From Microbacterium ulmi (lineage in GTDB: Bacteria > Actinomycetota > Actinomycetes > Actinomycetales > Microbacteriaceae): DNA of 64,000 nt. The translations under genes were made by a program, and so were the position numbers. Under the pieces are notes generated by a model. That model was given only the letters and a program-made list of their open reading frames with translations. It was not told the origin of the DNA and did not search any database. Every line of letters begins with the position of its first letter. Position 1 is the stretch's first letter. Positions 51,899 to 60,337 of this stretch are shown one piece after another. Where the stretch lies: the NCBI RefSeq assembly GCF_011759705.1, contig NZ_JAAOZF010000001.1, positions 865,152 to 929,151 of the forward strand. Reading direction: 5' to 3'.

Positions 51899-53935
51899 AT
51901 GAGCAATCCCACCGTCGAGCAGCTGATCGCGCGAAGCAACCGGCTGGGCGCAGATCCGAAGAACACGAACTACGCGGGCGGCAACACGTCGGCGAAGGGC
52001 ACCGAGACCGACCCCGTGACGGGAGAGCCCGTCGAGCTGCTGTGGGTCAAGGGCTCGGGCGGCGACCTCGGCACGCTGAAGCCGCAGGGCCTCGCGGTGC
52101 TGCGGCTCGACCGGCTGCGGGCCCTCACGGGCGTCTACCCCGGCGTCGAGCGGGAGGACGAGATGGTCGCGGCGTTCGACTACTGCCTGCACGGCAAGGG
52201 GGGAGCGGCTCCCTCGATCGACACGGCGATGCACGGGCTCGTGGATGCCGCGCACGTCGACCACCTGCACCCCGACTCGGGCATCGCGATCGCGACCGCG
52301 GCAGACGGGCCGGAGCTGACGACGAGGATCTTCGGCGACAGGGTCGTGTGGGTGCCGTGGCGGCGACCAGGCTTCCAGCTCGGGCTCGACATCGCCGCGA
52401 TCAAGGACGCCAACCCGCAGGCGATCGGCTGCATCCTCGGCGGCCACGGCATCACGGCGTGGGGTGACACGTCGGAGGATGCCGAGCAGAACTCCACATG
52501 GATCATCGCCACCGCCGCCGACTACATCGAGAAGCACGGTGCCGCGGAGCCGTTCGGTGGAGTTCTGCAGGGCTTCGAGGGGCTGCCCGGGCCGGAGCGG
52601 CGTGCGAAGGCCACGGCACTGGCTCCGACGATCCGAGGTCTCGCCTCGACCGACAAGCCCATGGTCGGGCACTTCACGGACTCCCCCGAGGTGCTCGAGT
52701 TCCTGAGCCGCGCCGAGCACCCGCGTCTGGCCGCGCTCGGCACGAGCTGCCCCGACCACTTCCTGCGGACGAAGGTCAAGCCGCTGCTGCTCGACCTGCC
52801 CGCGACCGCTCCGCTCGACGAGCAGCTCGCACGGCTCATCGAGCTGCACGCCGAGTACCGCGCCGACTACCAGGCCTACTACGACGCCCACGCCGACGCG
52901 TCGAGCCCCGCGATCCGCGGAGCCGACCCGCTCATCGTGCTCGTGCCGGGCGTCGGCATGTTCTCGTACGGCGCCAGCAAGCAGACCGCTCGCGTCGCGG
53001 GCGAGTTCTACGTCAACGCGATCAACGTCATGCGCGGCGCCGAGGCGCTGTCGACCTATTCGCCGATCTCCGACGCCGAGAAGTTCCGCATCGAGTACTG
53101 GGCGCTCGAGGAGGCGAAGCTGCAGCGGATGCCGAAGCCGAGGTCCCACCAGGGTCGCATCGCGCTCGTGACCGGCGCGGCATCCGGCATCGGGAAGGCG
53201 ATCGCGACGCGCCTCGCCGCCGAGGGCGCGTGCGTCGTCGTCGCCGACCTCGACCTCGCCAAGGCCCAGGCCGCGGCGGCCGAGCTCGGCGACGCGGATG
53301 TCGCGATCGGCGTCGCCGCGAACGTCGCCGACGCCGCGGGCGTGCAGGCGGCGATCGACGCCGCCGTCCTCGCGTTCGGCGGCCTCGACCTCGTCGTCAA
53401 CAACGCCGGGCTGTCGCTGTCCAAGCCCCTGCTCGAGACGACCGAGGCCGACTGGGACCTTCAGCACGACGTTATGGCGAAGGGCTCGTTCCTCGTGTCG
53501 AAGGCCGCGGCATCCGTCCTCATCGCCCAGCGGATGGGCGGCGACGTCATCTACATCTCGTCGAAGAACTCCGTGTTCGCCGGCCCCAACAACATCGCGT
53601 ACTCCGCGACGAAAGCCGATCAGGCCCACCAGGTGCGCCTCCTCGCGGTCGAGCTCGGCGAGCACGGCGTGCGCGTCAACGGCATCAACCCCGACGGCGT
53701 CGTGCGCGGGTCGGGCATCTTCGCGTCGGGCTGGGGCGCCAATCGCGCAGCGACCTACGGCGTGAAGGAGGAGGACCTCGGTCAGTTCTACGCGAACCGC
53801 ACGATCCTCAAGCGCGAGGTCGTGCCCGAGAACGTCGCCGACGCCGTCTACGTCCTGACCGGTCCCGAGCTCAGCCGCACGACGGGCCTGCACATCCCGG
53901 TCGACTCGGGCGTCGCGGCGGCGTTCCTGCGATGA
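51899..53935 (+). CDS. rhaEW: Bifunctional rhamnulose-1-phosphate aldolase / short-chain dehydrogenase
   Basis: Fusion of 678 aa. The class II aldolase domain (about 1-400) has Zn ligands His122 and His124 in VDHLHPDSG and His183 in GGHGITAW, splitting rhamnulose 1-phosphate to DHAP and L-lactaldehyde. The SDR domain (about 415-678) has TGAASGIG at 425-432, NNAG at 501-504, Ser554/555 and the catalytic Tyr568-Lys572 pair in YSATK, expected to act on lactaldehyde. The same fusion is known as RhaEW/YuxG. The start is ATG at 51899. The gene contains the inverted pair described at 52486-52568. Its TGA overlaps a small frame (ATGA). Confidence 0.94.
   Translation: MSNPTVEQLIARSNRLGADPKNTNYAGGNTSAKGTETDPVTGEPVELLWVKGSGGDLGTLKPQGLAVLRLDRLRALTGVYPGVEREDEMVAAFDYCLHGKGGAAPSIDTAMHGLVDAAHVDHLHPDSGIAIATAADGPELTTRIFGDRVVWVPWRRPGFQLGLDIAAIKDANPQAIGCILGGHGITAWGDTSEDAEQNSTWIIATAADYIEKHGAAEPFGGVLQGFEGLPGPERRAKATALAPTIRGLASTDKPMVGHFTDSPEVLEFLSRAEHPRLAALGTSCPDHFLRTKVKPLLLDLPATAPLDEQLARLIELHAEYRADYQAYYDAHADASSPAIRGADPLIVLVPGVGMFSYGASKQTARVAGEFYVNAINVMRGAEALSTYSPISDAEKFRIEYWALEEAKLQRMPKPRSHQGRIALVTGAASGIGKAIATRLAAEGACVVVADLDLAKAQAAAAELGDADVAIGVAANVADAAGVQAAIDAAVLAFGGLDLVVNNAGLSLSKPLLETTEADWDLQHDVMAKGSFLVSKAAASVLIAQRMGGDVIYISSKNSVFAGPNNIAYSATKADQAHQVRLLAVELGEHGVRVNGINPDGVVRGSGIFASGWGANRAATYGVKEEDLGQFYANRTILKREVVPENVADAVYVLTGPELSRTTGLHIPVDSGVAAAFLR
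52486..52568. repeat. Inverted pair GCAGAACTCCAC, 59-bp spacing
   Basis: GCAGAACTCCAC at 52486-52497 and its exact complement GTGGAGTTCTGC at 52557-52568 lie inside the aldolase domain. The same pair with 58-bp spacing is at 35768-35849. Here the encoded protein (EQNSTWI, FGGVLQG) looks like ordinary family sequence, not an insertion. Confidence 0.85.
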
Positions 53936-54078
53936 CTCGGGCGGGCTCATTCGCGCGCCTCTCGTCGGCCGACGCGGCGGGCGCACCGCGAGTGCTGCAG
54001 TTCGGTGCATCTGCTGCGTCCATGACCGGCGCTGATGCGCACAACAGCAGCCATCGCGTGACGGCGAGCGCGCGATGA
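53932..54078 (+). CDS. Possible 48-aa small protein between rhaEW and rhaB
   Basis: An open frame of 48 codons whose ATG overlaps the TGA of the aldolase/dehydrogenase gene (ATGA) and whose TGA overlaps the ATG of rhaB (ATGA). The product starts MTRAGSFARLSSADAAGAPR and is Ala/Ser-rich, without a membrane segment or motif I recognise. It has no clear ribosome site of its own beyond coupling. It may be a real small protein, a coupling leader that carries ribosomes to rhaB, or chance. Nothing else explains the 139-nt gap. Confidence 0.35.
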   Translation: MTRAGSFARLSSADAAGAPRVLQFGASAASMTGADAHNSSHRVTASAR

Positions 54079-55517
54079 GCGCCGACGTGCGTGCGAGCGG
54101 CGGCACCGTCGCCGCGGTCGACCTCGGCGCGACGAGCGGCCGCGTCATCGTCGGGCACGTCGGGCCCGACACGCTCGACGCCGGGGTCGTGGCGCGATTC
54201 CCGAACGACCCCGTGCACACGCCCGACGGCCTGCACTGGGACGTCCTAGCGCTCTACGGCGCGGCTGTGGGCGGGCTCCGCGACGCGTTCCGCGCCGAGC
54301 CCGGCATCCGCAGCGTCGGCGTCGACTCGTGGGCCGTCGACTACGGGCTCCTGCGGGGCGGGCGCCTCCTCGGCAACCCGTTCCACTATCGCGACGCCCG
54401 CACGGCCGCCGGCGTCGAGGCGGTGCACGCACGGATGCCGCACGCCGGCCTGTTCGCCCGCAACGGCCTCCAGCTCCTGCCGTTCAACACGCTGTACCAG
54501 CTCGCCGCCGAGCCGCCGGACCTCCTCGGCTTCGCCGACACGGCCCTGCTCATCCCCGACCTGCTCGGATACTGGCTCACGGGCGTCGCCCGTGCCGAGC
54601 GCACGAACGCGTCGACGACGGGGCTGCTGCGCGTCGCCGACCGGGAGTGGGACGACGACCTCGTCTCGGCGCTCGGGCTGCCGCGCGGCATCCTTCCTCC
54701 CCTCATCAGCCCTGGAGAGACGCTCGGGATGCTGCTGCCCGACGTCGCCGTCTCGCTCGGCGCCGATGGCCCGACGGCGGTCACGGCTGTCGGCTCGCAC
54801 GACACGGCGTCCGCCGTCGTCGCCGTCCCGATGCGAGCGGATGCCGCGGCCTACATCTCGTGCGGCACGTGGGGGCTCGTCGGGGTCGAGGTGGCACAGC
54901 CGGTGCTGACCGCAGACGCCCTCGCGGCGACCTTCACGAACGAGGGCGGCGTCGACGGGCGCGTGCGGCTGCTTCGCAACGTCATGGGACTGTGGGTGCT
55001 GACGGAGACGGTACGCGGGTGGGAGCGCGCAGACGGCGCGCGCATCGACCTGCCCGCCCTGCTCGCGACGGCCGCCGACGTCGACGCGGCGCGCGTGCCC
55101 GTCTTCGACGTCGACGACGCGCGGTTCCTGCCGCCGGGCGACATGCCGGCGCGCATCGACGCGTGGTGCGCCGAGCACGGCGTCGCGCGCCCCGGCACGC
55201 GCGCCGAGTACGTGCGCAGCATCGTCGAGTCGCTCGCGCAGGCGTTCGCGACGACGGCGATCGCGGCGGGGCGTCTCGGCGGGGTCGACGTGCAGACGAT
55301 CCACATCGTCGGCGGCGGCGCCCTGAACGCGCTGCTCTGTCAGCGCACGGCCGACCGCGCGGGACTCCCCGTCGTCGCGGGGCCCGTCGAGGCGACCGCG
55401 CTGGGCAACGTGCTCGTGCAGGCGCGCGCACTCGGCCTCGTCGCGGGATCGCTCGAAGCCCTGCGGGATCTCGTCGTGCGCACGCACGAGCCGCGGCGGT
55501 TCGAGCCGCGCGCCTGA
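54075..55517 (+). CDS. rhaB: Rhamnulokinase
   Basis: Phosphorylates L-rhamnulose at C1 with ATP; FGGY family, 480 aa, cytosolic. AAVDLGATSGRVIVG near 13 is the N-terminal phosphate loop, SVGVDSWAVDYGLL near 77 is typical for RhaB, and the second-domain ATP motifs are VGSHDTASAV, ISCGTWGLVG and HIVGGGALNALLCQ. The start is ATG at 54075, overlapping a possible small frame. It is the last gene of the rha operon. No terminator hairpin is obvious after it. Confidence 0.95.
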   Translation: MSADVRASGGTVAAVDLGATSGRVIVGHVGPDTLDAGVVARFPNDPVHTPDGLHWDVLALYGAAVGGLRDAFRAEPGIRSVGVDSWAVDYGLLRGGRLLGNPFHYRDARTAAGVEAVHARMPHAGLFARNGLQLLPFNTLYQLAAEPPDLLGFADTALLIPDLLGYWLTGVARAERTNASTTGLLRVADREWDDDLVSALGLPRGILPPLISPGETLGMLLPDVAVSLGADGPTAVTAVGSHDTASAVVAVPMRADAAAYISCGTWGLVGVEVAQPVLTADALAATFTNEGGVDGRVRLLRNVMGLWVLTETVRGWERADGARIDLPALLATAADVDAARVPVFDVDDARFLPPGDMPARIDAWCAEHGVARPGTRAEYVRSIVESLAQAFATTAIAAGRLGGVDVQTIHIVGGGALNALLCQRTADRAGLPVVAGPVEATALGNVLVQARALGLVAGSLEALRDLVVRTHEPRRFEPRA

Positions 55518-55651
55518 GCGCACGCACCCGCGCAGCAGCTCTCCGCGCGTCTGCGACGCAGGATGCCGCCGCCGACGTCTTCGCCGAGCTCGCGGCGCGC
55601 GTGCCCGCCACCCTCTGACGTCGGGCGCCGGAGGCGCCTAGCGTGAGCTGC

Positions 55652-55801
55652 ATGGACGATCGACGACGCACGGACGACGCGGACCTCGACGCAGACGCAC
55701 CTCTCGGGGGCGACGAGACGACCGAGGAGCAGCTCGAGGCCGACAATCCCGCCGAGGAGGACACGCTCAAGACGCTCGATCCCGACGCGCCGCCCGCCTG
55801 A
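55652..55801 (+). CDS. Small acidic protein, 49 aa
   Basis: A short frame starting MDDRRRTDDADLDADAP and ending EEDTLKTLDPDAPPA. About a third of residues are Asp or Glu, and no membrane segment is present. A -10-like TAGCGT (55638-55643) with CTGACG 16 bp before it suggests a leaderless transcript starting near the ATG at 55652. Short acidic proteins of this composition are annotated as hypothetical in related genomes; function unknown. It is convergent with the aldehyde dehydrogenase gene 69 nt downstream. Confidence 0.6.
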   Translation: MDDRRRTDDADLDADAPLGGDETTEEQLEADNPAEEDTLKTLDPDAPPA

Positions 55802-55870
55802 CCGGGAATCGCGCCGCCTCGGCATCCGAATCTCGGAGGATCTGGGCTGGGTCACACCCGCAGGCCCGAG

Positions 55871-57316
55871 CTACGGCAGCGTGAGGACGCCGTCGACGCG
55901 GCGGGGGATGCCGAGCACGTTCTCGTCGAGCAGCGCGGCCGGCAGCACGCGGGCCGGGGCGTCCTGGTATGCGAGGGGACGCTGGAAGCGGCGCGCGGCC
56001 GTCGCCCCGACCGACGTGTGCTGCGTGTTCGTCGCGGGCCACGGCCCTCCGTGGTGCTGCGACCAGGTGACGGCGACGCCCGTCGGCCAGCCCGCGAACA
56101 GCACGCGCCCCGCGCGCTCCGCGAGCACGTCGAGGACGGGCGACACGTCGTCTGACTCCTCCGCGTGGATGGTCGCCGTGAGGCTCCCCTCGAGGCCCTC
56201 GAGCACGCGGGGCAGGGCCTCGGCATCCCGATACCGCACGAGCAGCGTCACGGGACCGAACACCTCGGCGCTGAGCGTCTCGGCGTGCTCGGCGAACGTC
56301 TCGAGATCGACGGCGTAGACGAGGGGCTGCGGGATGCCGTCATCCGTCGCGGGCGCGCTCGCGACGACCTCGGCGCCGGGGACCGCCGCGAGATGCGCGA
56401 GTCCGTCGCGGAAGCCGCGGTCGATCGCGTCCGTGAGCAGACGGTGCGGCGCCGCGCCGACGTGCGCGGGAAGCGCCGCCTCGACGGCAGACCCCGACGG
56501 CACGAAGACGAGCCCAGGCTTCGTGCAGAACTGGCCGGACCCGAGCTGGAACGAGCCCGCGAGGCCCTGTGCGAGCGCGGCGCCGCGCGCGGCATCCGCC
56601 GCCTCCGTCACGACGACGGGGTTGATGCTGCCGAGCTCGCCGAAGAACGGGATGGGCGCGGGGCGCGCGGCGGCGCGGTCGGCGAGCGCCCGACCGCCGG
56701 CGACCGAGCCCGTGAACGAGCCAGCAGCGATCGCGGGATGCTCGATGAGCGCGACACCGGCCTCACGACCCTCCACGAGCGCGAAGACGCCGTCGGGCGC
56801 GCCCGCGGCCGACAGTGCCGCAGACACGAGCTCGGCGACGCGGCGCGACAGCTCGCGGTGCCCCGAGTGCGCCTTCACGATGACGGGGCAGCCGACCGCG
56901 AGCGCCGACGCCGTGTCGCCGCCCGCGACCGAGAACGCGAAGGGGAAGTTGGACGCCGCGAAGACCGCCACGGGGCCGAGCGGCCGCAGGATCCGACGCA
57001 GATCGGGCCGCGGCGGAGTCGCGTCGGGCACCGCGTGGTCGATGACGGCCTCGAGGTACGAGCCCTCCTCCACGACCGTCGCGAACAGCCGCAGCTGGCC
57101 CGTCGTGCGTCCGACCTCGCCGCGCAGCCGAACGGCGCCGAGCGCCGTCTCGCGGTCGGCGATCTCGACGAGCTCGGAGGCGGACGCGTCGAGCTCGTCC
57201 GCGACGGCGCGCAGCCAGGACGCCCGTTCGGCGTCGGAGGATGCCGCCGTGATGCGGAACGCGCGTGCCGCCGCCGTCGCGACGCGGTCGATGTCAGAGG
57301 GGGTCGAGTCGGTCAT
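55871..57316 (-). CDS. Aldehyde dehydrogenase, 2-oxoglutarate semialdehyde type
   Basis: NAD(P)-dependent aldehyde dehydrogenase, 481 aa, cytosolic. Catalytic Cys264 is in GSGQFCTKPG and Glu227 in FFGELGSINP; AASNFPFAFSVAGGDTASAL near 120 is the nucleotide-site start. FGELGSINP and SGQFCTKPG are characteristic of 2,5-dioxovalerate (alpha-ketoglutarate semialdehyde) dehydrogenases. It would finish the aldarate route started by KdgD, giving 2-oxoglutarate. The start is ATG at 57316-57314 with GGAG about 8 nt upstream. It is the last gene of the cluster, 81 nt after the dehydratase gene. Confidence 0.9.
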   Translation of the reverse strand: MTDSTPSDIDRVATAAARAFRITAASSDAERASWLRAVADELDASASELVEIADRETALGAVRLRGEVGRTTGQLRLFATVVEEGSYLEAVIDHAVPDATPPRPDLRRILRPLGPVAVFAASNFPFAFSVAGGDTASALAVGCPVIVKAHSGHRELSRRVAELVSAALSAAGAPDGVFALVEGREAGVALIEHPAIAAGSFTGSVAGGRALADRAAARPAPIPFFGELGSINPVVVTEAADAARGAALAQGLAGSFQLGSGQFCTKPGLVFVPSGSAVEAALPAHVGAAPHRLLTDAIDRGFRDGLAHLAAVPGAEVVASAPATDDGIPQPLVYAVDLETFAEHAETLSAEVFGPVTLLVRYRDAEALPRVLEGLEGSLTATIHAEESDDVSPVLDVLAERAGRVLFAGWPTGVAVTWSQHHGGPWPATNTQHTSVGATAARRFQRPLAYQDAPARVLPAALLDENVLGIPRRVDGVLTLP

Positions 57317-57397
57317 GCCGTGCTCCTCGTGGGGTCGGGGTCTGTTCTTCGGGTCTCGTTCGGATCGGACCGCTCCCGGGCCGCTCACGACGACGGG

Positions 57398-58510
57398 TCA
57401 GCGGAAGCGGATGCCGAGGCCTTCCGCGGGCCCGCCGCCGATGCGTCCCGCGCCGAGCGTGAGCCCGCTGGGCGCGGCGAGCGCGCCGAGCTCGTCGAGG
57501 CGCGCGTCCTCGACGATCTCGATGCGGGTCGGGGTCGCGAGGGTGAACGCGAGCGGGGCGGACAGCTCGGGCAGGAGGTGGAACGCGAGCTCGGCTCCGG
57601 CATCCTGAACCGCCTTCGCGATGCGCAGAGCCGGAGTGATCCCGCCGACGCGCACGATGTTGGGCTGGAGGACATCGGCCGCGCCCGCGTCGAGGAACTC
57701 GCGGAACCGGTACTCCGTGTGCAGGTTCTCGCCGACGGCGACGCGCACGCCCGTGCGGCGCCTGAGCTCGACGTGGCCCGCGAGGTCGTCGGCCCGCAGG
57801 GGCTCTTCGAGCCATGCGATGCGGACCGGCTCGAACGCCCCGACGGCGGCCGTCGCGCGATCGAGGTCCCACCGCTGGTTCGCATCGACCATGAGGTCGC
57901 GATCGGGCCCGATGATCTCGCGCACGGCGGTGAGGCGCTCGACGTCCTCCGCGAGGTCGGGCCTGCCGACCTTCACCTTGACGCCGCGGAACCCCGCGTC
58001 GACCCAGCGCCGCGCCTGCGCCACGAGCTCCTCGAGGGGATAGTGCAGGTTGACGCCGCTGCCGTACGCCTCGAGCGTCTCGTGGCGTCGACCCAGCAGC
58101 GAAGGGATGCCGTGCCCCGCGCGGCGGCCGACGAGGTCCCACAGCGCGAGATCGAGGCCCGCGAGGGCGATCGTCGTGACGCCTCCGCCCCCGGCCTCGT
58201 GCACGTGGCGCCATGCGTCGTCCCACCACGTCGGCTGGGCCGGCCGGCCGATCGCGAACGGCGCGAGGTCGGTGTCGAGGAGCGCCTGCACGGCCGTGCC
58301 GCCGATCGACGGCGTCCACGAGAAGCCGTGCCCGACTCCGCCCTCGGCATCCGTCACGACCACCTCGACGACGCGGATGTCGGTGACGTCGGGCCCCCAC
58401 GGGCGCGAGAGCGGGATGCGGACGAGCCGCGTCCCGATCGACACGATCGGCGGGGCGTCGGCGACGGATGCCGCGGCATGCGACGCCGCGCGGTCCGCAG
58501 CATCCGTCAC
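57398..58510 (-). CDS. Enolase-superfamily acid-sugar dehydratase
   Basis: Mandelate racemase/muconate lactonising enzyme family, 370 aa, cytosolic. The catalytic KVK pair is at 178-180 (GVKVKVG), the Mg ligands are Asp209 (VDANQRWD), Glu235 (WLEEP) and Glu261 (VGENLH), and FHLLPELS near 312 supplies a His. This combination suggests a glucarate/galactarate-type dehydratase or related acid-sugar dehydratase. The start is GTG at 58510-58508, overlapping the kdgD stop (GTGA). The neighbours KdgD and semialdehyde dehydrogenase fit an aldarate substrate. Confidence 0.88.
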   Translation of the reverse strand: MTDAADRAASHAAASVADAPPIVSIGTRLVRIPLSRPWGPDVTDIRVVEVVVTDAEGGVGHGFSWTPSIGGTAVQALLDTDLAPFAIGRPAQPTWWDDAWRHVHEAGGGGVTTIALAGLDLALWDLVGRRAGHGIPSLLGRRHETLEAYGSGVNLHYPLEELVAQARRWVDAGFRGVKVKVGRPDLAEDVERLTAVREIIGPDRDLMVDANQRWDLDRATAAVGAFEPVRIAWLEEPLRADDLAGHVELRRRTGVRVAVGENLHTEYRFREFLDAGAADVLQPNIVRVGGITPALRIAKAVQDAGAELAFHLLPELSAPLAFTLATPTRIEIVEDARLDELGALAAPSGLTLGAGRIGGGPAEGLGIRFR

Positions 58511-59415
58511 GACACGAGCTCCCTCCCGCGCTCGAGGAGGACCCGCAGGCGCTCCTCCTGCTCGGGGGTCGGGTCGGCGAGCGGCGGCCGGACGGAGCCG
58601 ACCGGCACGCCCCCGAGTCGCAGCCCCGCCTTGATGAGCGACACGGCGAAGCCGGGTGTCTCGTCGCGCAGCCGGACCAGCGGGACGAAGAAGCCGTCGA
58701 GCAGCTCCCGCTGCCGTTCGTCGTCGCCCGCGCGATACGCGTCGGAGAACGCCGTCGCGATCTCGGGAGCCATCGCGAAGACGGCGGACGAGTACAGCGG
58801 GACGCCGATCGCGCGATAGGCCGCCTGGCTGAGCTCGGCCGTCAGGAGTCCGTTGAAGAACTGCAGGTCGCGATCTGCGCGGGATGCCGCGAGCACGAAC
58901 CGCTGCATGAGGGCGACGTCGCCGACGCCGTCCTTGATGCCGACGACCGACTCGATGGCGACGATCCGCTCGACGGTCTGCTCGGTCAGCGCCATGTTGG
59001 CGCGGTGGTACACGACGATCGGCAGCCCGGTCGCCGCCGCGATCGCCTCGATGTACGCGACGAGGCCGTGCTGCGGGCCCTGCACGAGGTAGGGCGGCAT
59101 GACGAGCAGTCCGCCGGCTCCGGCATCCGCAGCGGCGCGCGCGGTCTCGCGCGCGTGCCCGAGCGGGCCTCCCGCGCCCGCGAAGACCGGGACGCGCCCG
59201 CCCACGGCGGCGACCGACGCCGTCACGACGTCGCCGAACTCGCCGACCGACAGCGCGTGGTACTCACCCGTGCCGCAGGCCGCGAAGACCCCCGCCGCGC
59301 CCTCGTCGACTCCGCGCGACACGTGCGCCGCGAGGACGTCGAGGTCGGGTCTGTCGGCGGCGTCGAACGGGGTGACGGGAAAGAACAGGACGCCGTCCCG
59401 GAACGTCTCACTCAT
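58507..59415 (-). CDS. kdgD: 5-dehydro-4-deoxyglucarate dehydratase-like (KdgD)
   Basis: DHDPS-family class I lyase of 302 aa that decarboxylates and dehydrates 5-keto-4-deoxyglucarate to 2-oxoglutarate semialdehyde. The Schiff-base Lys161 is in VVGIKDGVGD, with Tyr136 in VVYHRAN; LFFPVTPFDA and GVFAACGTGEYHALS are typical of KdgD. The start is ATG at 59415-59413, overlapping the epimerase gene by 8 nt. It sits between an acid-sugar dehydratase and an SDR gene, as expected for the oxidative uronate pathway. Confidence 0.9.
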   Translation of the reverse strand: MSETFRDGVLFFPVTPFDAADRPDLDVLAAHVSRGVDEGAAGVFAACGTGEYHALSVGEFGDVVTASVAAVGGRVPVFAGAGGPLGHARETARAAADAGAGGLLVMPPYLVQGPQHGLVAYIEAIAAATGLPIVVYHRANMALTEQTVERIVAIESVVGIKDGVGDVALMQRFVLAASRADRDLQFFNGLLTAELSQAAYRAIGVPLYSSAVFAMAPEIATAFSDAYRAGDDERQRELLDGFFVPLVRLRDETPGFAVSLIKAGLRLGGVPVGSVRPPLADPTPEQEERLRVLLERGRELVS

Positions 59416-60337
59416 CGATGCCCTTCCCTCCTGCGTGCGTCGAGACCGTCTCGGCGTCGGCGAGCTCCGTGCGCCACGACCTGCGTGCGCGCCATCCCAG
59501 CAGCCGCTCCGCCTTCGCGCTCGAGAAGACGGGCGCCGTCGGAGGGAGGGATGCCGCGAGCCGCGCCGTCGCGGGCACGTGCCGCGCGAGCGCATCGCCG
59601 ACCGGCTCGCGCACGAGCGAGTCCGCCGCCGCGACGAAGAACACCGATCCGTTGGGCGCCGCGTCGGGCTGCGTCAGCCACGCGAGGACGAAGTCGCCCG
59701 CGTCGCGCGCGTCGATGTAGTTGAACAGCGAGACGGCCGCGAGCGCGGGATCGTCGAGCCGTTCTCGGATCGTGTGCCCCTGCTGGGTCGCCGCGCCGAG
59801 CCACTCCTCGGGCGACACGACGTAGCACGGGCGGAACACGCCGACCCGCAGGGGCGTGTCGGCCCGCACGACGGACTGCACGAGCTCCTCGATCGCGACC
59901 TTTGCGAGGGCGTACGCGTTCCACGGCGCGAGCGGATGCTCCTCGTCGATGGGAAGCGCCGTCGGCTCCCATCCGCTCGGAGCGCCGTAGCCGATGACGG
60001 TCGGACTGCTCGAGATGAGCACGGCGCCGACGCCCGTCTCGCGCGCCGCCGTGAGCACGGCGAGAGAGAGGGATGTGTTGGTCTGGAACGTCACGTCGTC
60101 CGGTGCGCTGAACGGGACCGCGATGCCCGCGAGGTGCACGACGGCGTCGGGCCGATGCTCGGCGAACAGCTCCGCCGTGGACTCGGCATCCCTCAGATCG
60201 TGCACGACCTGCCGCGCCGGGAGTCCTGCGGCCTGCACCCTGTCGACCGAGACGACGTCGTGGCCGGCCTCGGCGAGCGCCTGCACGACGCTGCGACCCA
60301 GGCGCCCCGCGCCGCCCGTCACGAGGAAGCGGCTCAT
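59408..60337 (-). CDS. NAD-dependent epimerase/dehydratase-type SDR (possible uronate dehydrogenase)
   Basis: Extended SDR of 309 aa, cytosolic. The NAD motif is VTGGAGRLGRSV near 6, and the active site is Ser in LISSSPTVIG with Tyr-Ala-Leu-Ala-Lys (YALAK) near 165. In the context of kdgD and the acid-sugar dehydratase it could oxidise a uronate to the aldarolactone (Udh, EC 1.1.1.203), but it is longer than typical Udh proteins and the match is not decisive; a sugar epimerase remains possible. The start is ATG at 60337-60335, overlapping the oxidoreductase stop (ATGA). Confidence 0.78.
   Translation of the reverse strand: MSRFLVTGGAGRLGRSVVQALAEAGHDVVSVDRVQAAGLPARQVVHDLRDAESTAELFAEHRPDAVVHLAGIAVPFSAPDDVTFQTNTSLSLAVLTAARETGVGAVLISSSPTVIGYGAPSGWEPTALPIDEEHPLAPWNAYALAKVAIEELVQSVVRADTPLRVGVFRPCYVVSPEEWLGAATQQGHTIRERLDDPALAAVSLFNYIDARDAGDFVLAWLTQPDAAPNGSVFFVAAADSLVREPVGDALARHVPATARLAASLPPTAPVFSSAKAERLLGWRARRSWRTELADAETVSTHAGGKGIDE

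Noticed and set aside
51899..53935. Frameshifted fusion of two separate genes
   Set aside because: The aldolase and dehydrogenase domains are in one uninterrupted frame, and the same fusion is an established form of rhamnose enzymes.
55518..55618. Possible gene fragment after rhaB (product ending DVFAELAARVPATL)
   Set aside because: The frame has no start with a ribosome site outside rhaB and no homology I can recognise; probably chance coding appearance of G+C-rich sequence.
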